Below, one piece after another: positions 1 through 7,546 of a stretch of 26,221 nt of DNA. The DNA lies in assembly GCA_934631055.1 (NCBI GenBank), contig CAKTXP010000015.1, positions 1 through 26,221 on the forward strand. Reading direction: 5' to 3'. Position 1 is the stretch's first letter. Every line of letters starts with the position of its first letter. The notes under the pieces are model-generated. The model saw nothing but the letters and a program-made list of their open reading frames with translations. It did not search any database and was not told where the DNA came from. The position numbers were made by a program, and so were the translations under genes. This DNA is from an uncultured Clostridia bacterium. Lineage in GTDB: Bacteria; Bacillota; Clostridia; Christensenellales; Aristaeellaceae.

Positions 1-83
1 AGATTTTTGCTCAAAATGCTCTCTCGGCGTAAATAGGGGCATTTGTGCACTTTTCGGGATTTGCTCATTTATAGCTAACATAA

Positions 84-149
84 AAAAACGCCCTCTCAGT
101 CAGCTTCGCTGACAGCTCTCCCACAGGGAGAGCCAAGAGGGGCGTTTTT
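84..149. repeat. Three-armed palindromic intergenic repeat, also terminator of the dlt-like operon
   Basis: The outer stem pairs 84-96 with 136-149 with one bulged G. It encloses two perfect hairpins: 99-104 with 108-113 (loop TTC) and 115-122 with 126-133 (loop ACA). The result is a compact three-way junction. The outer stem is A-rich on the left and T-rich on the right, so it gives a U-tract in either direction. On the minus strand it lies about 30 bases after the stop of the last dlt-like gene, so it probably terminates that operon. The sequence style resembles palindromic repeats I associate with gut Clostridia genomes; that is recollection, not a search. Confidence 0.75.
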
Positions 150-181
150 GCATTTTCATTGATTCCAGCCTGAAAAAACTG

Positions 182-1690
182 TCAATCCATTTTCTCCGCC
201 AGTTTCTTTCTATCCAGCTTCATGTTGCTGGTATGCGGAAGCTCATCCAGCCGGACATAGACATCCGGAAGCATATAGCGCGCCAGCTTTTCTTTGAGCG
301 CCTGTTTGATCTGCTTTTCCTCCAATTCGCCCGTGTAGAAGCACCAAAGCTCGTCTTTTTCCTTCTGATGCAGCACGCAGCCGTCTTTCCATCCGGATAG
401 GCTCCTGAGCGCCGCTTCGACCTCGCCCAGCTCCATCCGATAGCCCATGTGCTTGATCTGCGCATCGCGCCGCCCCAGCACCATCAGCTGCCCATCCGGA
501 CGAAGGCAACCGATATCGCCCGCGCGGTAAAACCGCTGGTGCCATCCCCTGCCCAGCGGGTCATCCAGCCATGCCGCCTGCGTTCGTGCATCATCCCGAT
601 GATAGCCCCGCGCGATCCACGGACTGGATACGAGCATCTCTCCCGCCTGCCCCGGCTGGACCTGCTCCATGTTTTCATCAACAAAGAGGATATCGACCCA
701 CTTAAACGGCTTGCCGACCGGCAGACGCTCATCTTGCGGATGGTTTTTATCCACCCTGCCGACCGCCACGGAAAACATCTCCGTCGAGCCGTAAAAATGC
801 CACCAATCCGCGTTCGGCGTCGCCTGCATCCACGCTTCAAGCGGCTGCCACGGCATCGGTTCGCCGGACATGATGCCCCACTTGAGTTCCGGCAGACAAC
901 TCGTCGTCAGTACGTCCGCGTTCACGACGCTGATAAAGCTGGACGGCGTCATGCACAGCAGCGAGATATGCTGCTCGTTCAGACAGCGTATCAGCTTTTT
1001 CGGGAATGTCAGCACCCCCGACGGCATCAGGTAGACCGTCGCGCCCAGCGCGACCGGCGGAAAGATATCTAAAATTGAATTGGCGTAGAAAAACGGCGAC
1101 TGATTGCCGAATACCGTGTCCGCCGTCAAGCCGTAGGTCTGAATCGTCGCCTGCGTCCAGTGCAGATAGCTGAAATGATTCTGAATCGAGCCTTTGGGGA
1201 TGCCCGTCGAGCCGCTGGTATAGAGGATGGACATCGGGTCGTAAGCGCTCCTCTGCCTGCGGACGCGCTCAAGCGCTTCCTCATCCGGCGCGCTCTCCGC
1301 CGCCCGTCGTTCGTCAAGCGCCGCCGCGCCCTCATAGCCGCAGGCTTCCAACGCGCTCATTCCCTTCGCATCCGCCAATATCGCTGACGGCGCAAGCAGA
1401 GCCAGCAGCAGCGCCAGCCTTTCCGGCGGCATCGTCACATCCAGCGGCGCATAGGCACATCCGGCATACAGCGCGCCATACAGCGCCGGAATATTCCGAA
1501 TGCTGCGCGGGTCAAACAGCAGCGCGACCGGCGTTCTCGGTCTGCATATCTCCGCCAGTCGGGAACCGACGCCCTTCGCCTGACGGCAAAGCTGTGCAAA
1601 CGTCAGGCGCTCTCTGTCGTCGTAAAATGCCGTCTTTTCCGGCACGCGCGCGGCAGTCTGTTCCAGATTATCAAGCATATAGGTATTCAT
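182..1690 (-). CDS. Second DltA-like AMP-forming adenylating enzyme with altered substrate pocket
   Basis: This 502-residue protein is an adenylating enzyme of the ANL superfamily, related to D-alanine:carrier protein ligase (DltA) and NRPS adenylation domains. It would activate a carboxylic acid with ATP and load it onto a carrier protein in the cytoplasm. Visible motifs are the P-loop-like TSGSTGIPKG (158-167), FYGSTE (299-304), YRAGD (388-392), the hinge GRRDAQIK (406-413), and the C-terminal catalytic Lys491 in NMKLDRK. The pocket is unusual. Aligned on the SPFFYANSILDIF motif, Ala203 replaces the Asp that binds the substrate amino group in DltA and in the partner enzyme (Asp200). Ser275 replaces the DltA pocket Cys. 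The start ATG overlaps the stop of the SGNH gene by 4 bases (ATGA), with GGAG upstream. It is the last gene of the operon. The family is sure; the substrate is unknown and may be a hydroxy or other non-amino acid. Confidence 0.88.
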   Translation of the reverse strand: MNTYMLDNLEQTAARVPEKTAFYDDRERLTFAQLCRQAKGVGSRLAEICRPRTPVALLFDPRSIRNIPALYGALYAGCAYAPLDVTMPPERLALLLALLAPSAILADAKGMSALEACGYEGAAALDERRAAESAPDEEALERVRRQRSAYDPMSILYTSGSTGIPKGSIQNHFSYLHWTQATIQTYGLTADTVFGNQSPFFYANSILDIFPPVALGATVYLMPSGVLTFPKKLIRCLNEQHISLLCMTPSSFISVVNADVLTTSCLPELKWGIMSGEPMPWQPLEAWMQATPNADWWHFYGSTEMFSVAVGRVDKNHPQDERLPVGKPFKWVDILFVDENMEQVQPGQAGEMLVSSPWIARGYHRDDARTQAAWLDDPLGRGWHQRFYRAGDIGCLRPDGQLMVLGRRDAQIKHMGYRMELGEVEAALRSLSGWKDGCVLHQKEKDELWCFYTGELEEKQIKQALKEKLARYMLPDVYVRLDELPHTSNMKLDRKKLAEKMD

Positions 1691-2739
1691 AGCTGCTCTT
1701 CTCCTTTTATCCCGCTGGATTCAAACTGGGGATACCGTTCGTACCATGTTCGTGCGCACCGCTCATAGGAATCGTAGGCGTCGTCGCCCCTGTGGTCCGG
1801 CAGTTCCAGAAGCTCGGACAGGTCCTGACCAAGCTTCTTGGAAAACGTGACGCTTCCCTTGACATTCAAATGCTGCCAGTCGGCGAAATCCGTCGAATAG
1901 CGCAGACCATATCGGAGCGACGGGTCGTTGTAATTCCAGAAGAGCATGCCGTATTCTTCCGCAAGGCTCGCCAGCGCATTGTAGTACATATGGTCATGCG
2001 CGTAATCCGGATTGGGCATGCCGATCAGGATCAGCGGTATCCCCTCGTCCTTCGCCAGCTCGAATATCTTTTCCGCGTAGGCTTCCTCGCGCTCATTGAT
2101 GTTGCGTTTAACGCCGTTCCATACCAGCGACGGGCGCTGATGGCTTTCGACGCGATCCTCCTCGATAAAGCCCTTCCAATCGCTGCCCCGTCCTCCGTTG
2201 TCCAGCGGATAGCGGAAATCCTCCGCCGTCAGCTTGGCGTAATTGCTGTGTACCTGCGGAAGCGCCAGCAGATAGCCCAGCGCGTCCGACTCTCTCCTGA
2301 CGCTCGCCAGCGTCGCGCCGACGCGGTTCTCTATGCCCCGCATGCCGTAGGTCGAAAGGATGATCCTGCCCCGCGTGGAATAATCCAGCGGATAAGTCGC
2401 GGGCTTCGCGTCCAGCAGGATGACCTTGGGGCTCTGCGTCTTGAGCGCCTCGCGTATCGCGTAGTAGCTGATCCAGAAGGGTTGTTCCGCGCTGCAAAGG
2501 TCATAGGCGGCGATGCCGTGTTCCGCCCAAAGCACATTGGTGTTCACCCCCGCATAGACAAGGCTCGTTCCCACCGCCAGGACGTCTATGCTGTTTTCAG
2601 GCTGGTCATACAGGTTCGCCATGCTGCAAACCCCGTAATCGTGTTTCGGCGTCAGCACATAGACCGCATAGGTCAGCACCATCGCCGTAAGCAGGACGAA
2701 TCCCGCCGCCCGCAGCGCAAATCGGACATTCTCCTTCAT
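1687..2739 (-). CDS. DltD-like membrane-anchored SGNH-fold protein
   Basis: The protein has 350 residues. One N-terminal membrane segment (about 10-30) is followed by an extracytoplasmic domain with SGNH-hydrolase features. Block I is AVGTSLVYAG with Ser59 as candidate nucleophile, and DWQH (Asp287, His290) near the C-terminus fits the catalytic Asp-x-x-His. In dlt and alginate-acetylation systems such proteins work outside the membrane, handing an acyl group delivered by an MBOAT protein to the surface polymer. The ATG at 2739 is preferred over an upstream reading-frame extension because a GGAGGGGGG site lies just before it. The gene sits 22 bases after the MBOAT gene and overlaps the next adenylating enzyme by 4 bases. 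Overall similarity to classical DltD is not obvious by eye, so the assignment rests on motifs, topology and context. Confidence 0.78.
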   Translation of the reverse strand: MKENVRFALRAAGFVLLTAMVLTYAVYVLTPKHDYGVCSMANLYDQPENSIDVLAVGTSLVYAGVNTNVLWAEHGIAAYDLCSAEQPFWISYYAIREALKTQSPKVILLDAKPATYPLDYSTRGRIILSTYGMRGIENRVGATLASVRRESDALGYLLALPQVHSNYAKLTAEDFRYPLDNGGRGSDWKGFIEEDRVESHQRPSLVWNGVKRNINEREEAYAEKIFELAKDEGIPLILIGMPNPDYAHDHMYYNALASLAEEYGMLFWNYNDPSLRYGLRYSTDFADWQHLNVKGSVTFSKKLGQDLSELLELPDHRGDDAYDSYERCARTWYERYPQFESSGIKGEEQL

Positions 2740-2761
2740 GGTCACGCCCCCCCTCCGTTGC

Positions 2762-4255
2762 TCAGAACTGCGTATACAGGAACGCCGTGCCGTCGTATCC
2801 CTCTCCATATACGCCAAAGACGAGCGTCGCGACCAGCAGCGCCAGCAGCACCGCCCAGCGGAGCGGAAACGCCGCCTTTGCCAATCTGCCGCATACGTCG
2901 ATCTTCCGTTCGCAGAGGATATCCACCGCCAGCATCGCGCTAATGCCGATCCCCGCGATAACCCATTCCACCGGCGCCATGACGCCCGTCACGACCTGCG
3001 CGAGGTTTCCAAATTTCCAATCCTTGAAGCTTCCCAAAAACAGCGCAAGACCCTGCGCGGGGCTGTTTGTAAACGCAAAATACTGCGCGATCAAAATCAG
3101 CATGCCTGTGCGCAGGATACGCAGGGGCTTCATCCAACCGTTTTTAGGCAGGCTGAGTTTTTTGCGCATCGCCTTCCAGACGGGATCCATCAGGATGCTC
3201 AGCGCCATCACCGCGCCGAAATATCCGCCGTAAACCAGCGCGTTCCAGCTCGCCATATGCCATAAGCCGATGAGGACGAAGATGACGAGCGTCGCCAGCG
3301 CCGTCGGCACAAGCTGTCCCATCTTCCTGCCCAGTATCTTTTCCGCCGCCGTTCCCAGCGCGATGCCCGCGCCCGAGGTCGTAAGCGGATAGAGTACATA
3401 GGAGCGGAACCACGCGCCCAGCGTGATATGCCATCTGCGCCAGTAATCCGCGACGCTCTGCGCGAAGAACGGGCGCTTGAAGTTCAGCGGAAGCTCGATG
3501 CCCAGCATCCGCGAAAAGCCGCGCACGACATCCATGCCGCCGGAAAAATCCGCATACAGCCGGATGAGATACAGCGCCGCGCCGCCCCCGATCATCCAGC
3601 CGGGCAGCTCTTCTCCATTCAGCAGCGCCGCCGTCGTCGGCGCAAGCCGGTCCGCGACGACCAGCTTTTTAAAGCATCCCCACAAAAGCAGCTGAAATCC
3701 GGAAACGAACCGGACGGGATCAAACGCATGCCCCGTCAGCAGCGGCTCGCCGATCTCGCGCCATGTGGATATCGGCCCCTGCGCAAGCTGCGGGAAATAC
3801 CCCGCGAAGAGCCAGAATTTCAAAAAATCCTTCTGCGGAGCGGTCTTGCCCCGATAGACGTCGATGAGATAGCCCGCCGTCTGAAAGGTGAAATAGCTCA
3901 ATCCCAGCGGCAGGGCGATGTTCAGGGCGGGTATCGCCGCCTGCGGCGCGATCCTGCCGAGCCATCCGGTCAACGCGCCCTGATATTTGAGCAGCATCAT
4001 CCCGCCGATATCGAGCGTCAGCAGCAGCGCCAGAAGCGGTTTTCTCCCCCGTTCCAGCTTCGCCAGCGCCAACGCGCCGCTCCACGTCGTCAGCGCGACC
4101 GCCGTCAGATAGACCATGCTCCATGGACCGGCAAAGAGGACCGCCGCTGCGCTCGCAATCAGCAGCGCCGCCCATCGTTTCCCCAGCGGCAGCGCAAAGT
4201 AGACGATCAGCACCGCACCCATGAACAGAAAAAACTCAAACGACAGGATATTCAC
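2762..4255 (-). CDS. MBOAT-family membrane O-acyltransferase (AlgI/DltB type)
   Basis: This 497-residue polytopic membrane protein has the hallmarks of membrane-bound O-acyltransferases: LPLGLSYFTFQTAGYLIDVYRG (115-136), YADFSGGMDV (234-243), YWRRWHITLGAWFRSYVLYP (271-290) with His276, and GLWHMASWN (330-338) with the conserved histidine His333. These proteins carry an activated acyl group across the membrane for O-acylation of a surface polymer. The length is nearer to AlgI-type members than to typical DltB (about 400 residues). The start is GTG at 4255, with GAGAGGTGG upstream and a 20-base overlap with the preceding adenylating-enzyme gene; no ATG lies near. The neighbours (ACP, DltA-like ligases, SGNH protein) argue that the donor is a carrier-protein thioester rather than acetyl-CoA, as in teichoic acid D-alanylation. 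The acceptor polymer cannot be told from sequence. Confidence 0.92.
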   Translation of the reverse strand: MNILSFEFFLFMGAVLIVYFALPLGKRWAALLIASAAAVLFAGPWSMVYLTAVALTTWSGALALAKLERGRKPLLALLLTLDIGGMMLLKYQGALTGWLGRIAPQAAIPALNIALPLGLSYFTFQTAGYLIDVYRGKTAPQKDFLKFWLFAGYFPQLAQGPISTWREIGEPLLTGHAFDPVRFVSGFQLLLWGCFKKLVVADRLAPTTAALLNGEELPGWMIGGGAALYLIRLYADFSGGMDVVRGFSRMLGIELPLNFKRPFFAQSVADYWRRWHITLGAWFRSYVLYPLTTSGAGIALGTAAEKILGRKMGQLVPTALATLVIFVLIGLWHMASWNALVYGGYFGAVMALSILMDPVWKAMRKKLSLPKNGWMKPLRILRTGMLILIAQYFAFTNSPAQGLALFLGSFKDWKFGNLAQVVTGVMAPVEWVIAGIGISAMLAVDILCERKIDVCGRLAKAAFPLRWAVLLALLVATLVFGVYGEGYDGTAFLYTQF

Positions 4256-5717
4256 GTTCCACCTCTCGTTTCAGGGCGAGCCTGTCCAGCTTGCCGCTTC
4301 CCGTTCGGGGGAGGCTCTGGCGGCGGACCAGTCTGTCCGGCATCATGTACTTGGGCAGAAGCGCTTTGAGCGCCGCCTTGATCCGCTTCTCCTCCGCCGC
4401 GCCGGTATACGCGCCGATGATGCGCCCGCTTTGCTCGTCGTAACAGCAGCAGACCTGCCCGATGCTCTCGATCGTCCCCATCGCACACTCAATCTCGCCC
4501 AGCTCGATGCGGTAGCCGCTGCGCTTGATCTGCTGATCCTTTCTCCCCAGAAACATCAGCTCGCCGCGCTCATTATATTCCGCTAAATCGCCCGTGCAGT
4601 ACATCAGCTCGCGTATCTGGGGGCGGAGCGGATTGGGGATAAAAGCCTGCGCCGTCTTTTCCGGCGCGTTGTAGTAGCCGGACGACAAGCAGGTTCCCAT
4701 CACGCAGATCTCCCCATCCAGCAGCTCGATGCGCGTATTTGCGCAGGGCGCACCGATGGGCAGGCTGTCCGTATCGGCAAATTCCCGCTCCACGCGATAC
4801 CATGCGCAGACGTCCGTAATCTCCGTCGGACCATACATGTTCACATAATCCGCATTCGGAAGCGCGCGCTTCCAGTGGTTCAGCGTCCTGCACGGCATCA
4901 CCTCGCCGCAGAAGAACACGCGCAGAAGTCCCCTCGGCGCATGCTCATCCAGCGCGTCCGCCGCCGCGGTCAGCGCCGACGGCACCCAGAATATCGTGTC
5001 GATACGCTGCTCGTCCAGCGTGCGCATCAGCCGCCTAGGGAACATGAAATCCATCTTGGGAATCAGATAGACGCTCCCCGCCCGCTTCATCGCGCAGTAG
5101 ATATCCAGCACGGAATTATCAAAATAAAACGGCGCCTGCGAGCCAAAGCGCACGCCCTCCGGAAGGCGAAGCGCCTCGCCTGCCCATTCCACAAAATCGA
5201 CCACGCTCCTGTGCATGATCGCCACGCCCTTGGGTACGCCCGTCGAGCCGCTGGTAAAAAGCACATAGAGCAGATCCGTGTCCGTCATTCCCGCGCGGCG
5301 CGCGGACAAAAGTGCTTCATCCTCCTGCTGCGGCAGGCTTTCGATAGCCAGAACAGGCGTGTCTCCCGCCAGCCTGCGCGCGCAGTCCGCATAGGTTTTC
5401 TCCGTCAGGATAAGCGCCGGCTGCAGGACGCTTGCGATGATCTCCATTCGTTTTTCCGGCATGGAAGCGTCCAGCGGCGTATAAAAGCAGCCAGCATAAA
5501 CGCATCCCATCATCGCCGCCACGCACATCGGGCTTTTTTCCATGAGGATCAGGATGGGCTGTCGGGCAGATACCCTCGCCCCGATCGCCGAGGCAATGCT
5601 CCGCGCCCTTTCGCGCAGACCGCCCCATGTCATCCGCTGAGCAGGCGCGTCGAAGGCGACGCTCTCCGGCGCGCGCGCCGCCGCGTCCTCCAGCCAGTCC
5701 AGAACACAGCGGGTCAT
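4236..5717 (-). CDS. DltA-like amino-acid (probably D-alanine):carrier protein ligase
   Basis: The 493-residue adenylating enzyme activates an amino acid as its adenylate and transfers it to a carrier protein phosphopantetheine arm. Motifs in order are LFTSGSTGVPKG (153-164), SQAPFYFDNSVLDIY (193-207), FFCGEVMP (268-275), MYGPTEI (294-300), YCTGD (373-377), GRKDQQIK (391-398) and SGKLDR with catalytic Lys476. Asp200 lies where amino-acid-activating enzymes hold the substrate amino group, and Cys270 matches the cysteine linked to D-Ala selectivity in DltA. The whole region reads closely like Bacillus DltA. It starts at ATG 5717, overlapping the ACP stop by 4 bases, and it ends 20 bases inside the MBOAT gene, so translation is probably coupled. 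D-alanine is the best guess for the substrate. I leave the symbol blank because the operon has a second paralogue and an AlgI-like MBOAT. Confidence 0.87.
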   Translation of the reverse strand: MTRCVLDWLEDAAARAPESVAFDAPAQRMTWGGLRERARSIASAIGARVSARQPILILMEKSPMCVAAMMGCVYAGCFYTPLDASMPEKRMEIIASVLQPALILTEKTYADCARRLAGDTPVLAIESLPQQEDEALLSARRAGMTDTDLLYVLFTSGSTGVPKGVAIMHRSVVDFVEWAGEALRLPEGVRFGSQAPFYFDNSVLDIYCAMKRAGSVYLIPKMDFMFPRRLMRTLDEQRIDTIFWVPSALTAAADALDEHAPRGLLRVFFCGEVMPCRTLNHWKRALPNADYVNMYGPTEITDVCAWYRVEREFADTDSLPIGAPCANTRIELLDGEICVMGTCLSSGYYNAPEKTAQAFIPNPLRPQIRELMYCTGDLAEYNERGELMFLGRKDQQIKRSGYRIELGEIECAMGTIESIGQVCCCYDEQSGRIIGAYTGAAEEKRIKAALKALLPKYMMPDRLVRRQSLPRTGSGKLDRLALKREVEREYPVV

Positions 5718-5953
5718 GCCCTTTCCCGATACCGGCGAACGAGCGCCAGCATCGCCTCCGCGCTGTTGAAATTCTCCGGCTCGATGTCGCCGGTCGTGAT
5801 GCGGACATCAAAGGCTTTGTCCAGCCCCGCGATGATCCGCGTCAGGTCGAGCGAATCCAGGAGACCATCCTCCACCAACGCGGTCTCCTGCTCAAAATCC
5901 ACGTCATCCTTTACGTCGCAAAGTACCTCCAGCAAACGCTTGTAATCGTCCAT
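5714..5953 (-). CDS. Acyl carrier protein (DltC-like)
   Basis: This 79-residue acidic protein has the carrier fold signature LLDSLDL, with Ser34 as the 4'-phosphopantetheine attachment site. DSLD rather than DSLE or DSLS is usual for D-alanyl carrier proteins. It would carry the activated acyl group made by the adjacent adenylating enzymes to the MBOAT transporter/acyltransferase. The ATG at 5953 is chosen because a strong GGGAGGAAGGAA site precedes it; a longer in-frame extension runs into hairpin DNA. It is the first gene of the operon and overlaps the next by ATGA. It is the only carrier protein seen here, so it may have to serve both adenylating enzymes. No phosphopantetheinyl transferase is present. 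Confidence 0.92.
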   Translation of the reverse strand: MDDYKRLLEVLCDVKDDVDFEQETALVEDGLLDSLDLTRIIAGLDKAFDVRITTGDIEPENFNSAEAMLALVRRYRERA

Positions 5954-6339
5954 AGTTCCTTCCTCCCTGTCGTTTTGCTTTTTCAGCAGGGTCTTACGCA
6001 AAGGCGCTGCTGAAAAAGCAACCCGGAGGAGAATCTTCTTCTCCGGGAGAAAAGTACAAGTTCATTTAAACCGCCGCGAAGCGAAGATGGGGTTTGGGGA
6101 TGAAATCCCCAAGCAGGTATGGGATTGAAGCCACACGCCCGCTGTGCGGGATTCAGAGTGGCGAAAATCGGAAATCGCAAGGAGCGCTTGCGCGTTCGCG
6201 AAGCGGGCGCGTCTGCCGCAGGCAGAGGACAGCGCCCCTATGCGAGTTTCCCGGGTCGGCAGCCCATCGTAGCCTTATTGGCAAAGAAATCAAATGTAGT
6301 CAGGCAGCGAAGCGTGATCTGACGGGCGAAGTTTTGCAT
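5954..6339. other. Hairpin-rich noncoding spacer between the sugar operon and the dlt-like operon
   Basis: No convincing gene is present. The stretch is a chain of stem-loops: 5977-5989 with 6007-6019 (13-bp perfect); 6022-6047 (CCCGGA/TCCGGG core); 6094-6101 with 6105-6112 (8-bp perfect, loop GAA); 6138-6142 with 6146-6150; 6185-6205 (9 bp with one bulge); and 6212-6217 with 6221-6226. The density suggests a repeat-derived structured element rather than a simple promoter region. I see no confident sigma-A promoter for the acp operon. A 65-codon reading frame on the minus strand has low-complexity composition across the hairpins and is not believed. Confidence 0.65.
5977..6047 (-). promoter_or_regulatory. 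Possible attenuator: terminator-like hairpin followed by competing hairpin in the acp leader
   Basis: Reading on the minus strand, a GC-rich hairpin (6047 down to 6022) is followed by TTGCTTTTTC, which is the shape of an intrinsic terminator. That T-tract is also the first arm of a 13-bp perfect hairpin (6019-6007 with 5989-5977) ending 24 bases before the acp start codon. The arrangement could terminate readthrough from the sugar operon, or regulate the dlt-like operon by attenuation. Structure is seen directly; function is inference. Confidence 0.45.
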
Positions 6340-7461
6340 TTAATCGTTGATTCTCTCCTGCGTCTGCGGATCGAACAGATGCAGCTTCGCCATATTCGGC
6401 GTGAGGAAAAGCTCTTTTTCCGTCGGCGCATGTTCGCCCGCGTACTTGAATACGACGACCTTTTCGCCCAGCCGCACATAGATCAAATAGGCGTCGCCCA
6501 GCGGCTCGATGGAATCGACATGCACATGGATGGCGTTCTGCCCTTCCTTTGCCATCTCGAAATCGGAGGGACGGATGCCCAGATCGATCATTTTTCCGAT
6601 GGAATTCTTTAAGCTCGCCTTCACACTCTCCGGCGCAGTCAGCCGGAACGAACCGGCGTCCAGAATCAGCGCGCCGTTCTCCTGCTTGACCTGACACGGG
6701 AAGAGATTAATCTGCGGCGTGCCGAGGAAGCCCGCGACAAATTCATTCGCCGGATGATCGTACAGGTCGTTCGGCGTGCCTTGCTGCATGATGTGGCCGT
6801 CGCGCATCAGTACGATATGATCCGCCATGGTCATGGCTTCTGTCTGGTCGTGGGTGACGTAAATGGTCGTGATGCCGAGCTGTTCCTGAATCTTTTTCAG
6901 CTCGTAGCGGACCTGATCGCGCAGCTTGGCGTCCAGATTGCCCAGCGGCTCGTCCAGCAGAAAGACCTGCGGATCGCGCACCAGCGCGCGTCCCAGCGCG
7001 ACGCGCTGACGCTGGCCGCCGGAAAGCTCCGCGGGGCGGCGGTCAAGCAGCTGCTCGATGGAAAGCATGTTCGCCATATACGCAACGCGCTTTTCAATTT
7101 CTTCCTTCGGCGCTTTCTTGGTCTTGAGCGCGAAGGACATGTTCTCGCGCACGGTCATGTTCGGATACAGCGCGTATTCCTGAAACACCATGGCGATGTT
7201 GCGCTCCTGCGGCGGAACGAACACCTTGTCCCTGCCCTTCCTGCCCGCGGCGGTCATCACCTCGTCGCCGAAGCGGATCTCGCCGCTGACGGGATGCAGA
7301 AGACCGGCGATACAGTGCATGGCGGTGGATTTGCCGCAGCCGGACGGACCGAGGAACACGCAGAACTCGCCGTCCTTCACCTCGAGATTCAGCTTATCCA
7401 GCACATAGGATCTGCCTTTATTGTAGGACACGCTCATGTCCTTGATCGTAATGGAAGCCAT
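6340..7461 (-). CDS. Carbohydrate ABC transporter ATP-binding protein (MsmX/UgpC/MalK family)
   Basis: The 373-residue cytoplasmic ATPase energises sugar import. It shows Walker A GPSGCGKST (38-46), Q-loop FQEYALYP, signature LSGGQRQRV (147-155), Walker B VFLLDEP with Glu171, and H-loop His204. A C-terminal extension of about 130 residues matches the TOBE-type regulatory domain of MalK-like ATPases. The ATG at 7461 is preferred over a TTG seven codons upstream because AAAGG lies at good spacing. It is the last gene of the carbohydrate operon, 85 bases after the GH3 stop, across a stem-loop. MsmX-type ATPases often serve several sugar permease pairs, but here the gene sits with its likely partners. 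Confidence 0.93.
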   Translation of the reverse strand: MASITIKDMSVSYNKGRSYVLDKLNLEVKDGEFCVFLGPSGCGKSTAMHCIAGLLHPVSGEIRFGDEVMTAAGRKGRDKVFVPPQERNIAMVFQEYALYPNMTVRENMSFALKTKKAPKEEIEKRVAYMANMLSIEQLLDRRPAELSGGQRQRVALGRALVRDPQVFLLDEPLGNLDAKLRDQVRYELKKIQEQLGITTIYVTHDQTEAMTMADHIVLMRDGHIMQQGTPNDLYDHPANEFVAGFLGTPQINLFPCQVKQENGALILDAGSFRLTAPESVKASLKNSIGKMIDLGIRPSDFEMAKEGQNAIHVHVDSIEPLGDAYLIYVRLGEKVVVFKYAGEHAPTEKELFLTPNMAKLHLFDPQTQERIND

Positions 7462-7501
7462 CGTATCAACCTTTCGTTTCAATCTATCCGGCAGGGCGGT
7501 C

Positions 7502-7540
7502 GGGAAAGTCCGGAAAAAAGGAGAGAAACCGGACTTTCCC
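7502..7540. other. Intercistronic 12-bp perfect stem-loop between GH3 and msmX-like gene
   Basis: Bases 502-513 of the 7.5-kb region (GGGAAAGTCCGG) pair perfectly with 7529-7540, leaving a 15-base loop. No U-tract follows on the minus strand, so this looks more like an mRNA processing or stabilising element than a terminator. It lies between the GH3 stop (7547) and the ATPase start (7461). Confidence 0.6.
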
Positions 7541-7546
7541 CCGCGC

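Noticed and set aside
182..1690. Second ligase as a decayed pseudogene
   Set aside because: The frame is full length, all ATP-binding and catalytic motifs are intact, and translation is coupled to the preceding gene; only pocket residues are changed.
1792..2943. 383-codon open frame on the plus strand across the SGNH and MBOAT genes
   Set aside because: Arg-rich shadow frame crossing two well-supported minus-strand genes.
5983..6180. 65-codon minus-strand frame in the hairpin-rich spacer
   Set aside because: It runs through four hairpins, has no clear RBS and has biased composition. It is best seen as translation of repeat DNA.
6022..6226. Possible CRISPR array or known riboswitch in the hairpin chain
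   Set aside because: The hairpins differ in sequence and spacing, with no direct repeat and spacer pattern, and I could not match them to any riboswitch core I know.
6094..6612. 172-codon plus-strand frame from the spacer into the ATPase gene
   Set aside because: Its second half is antisense to conserved ATPase sequence, and its start lies inside a hairpin array.
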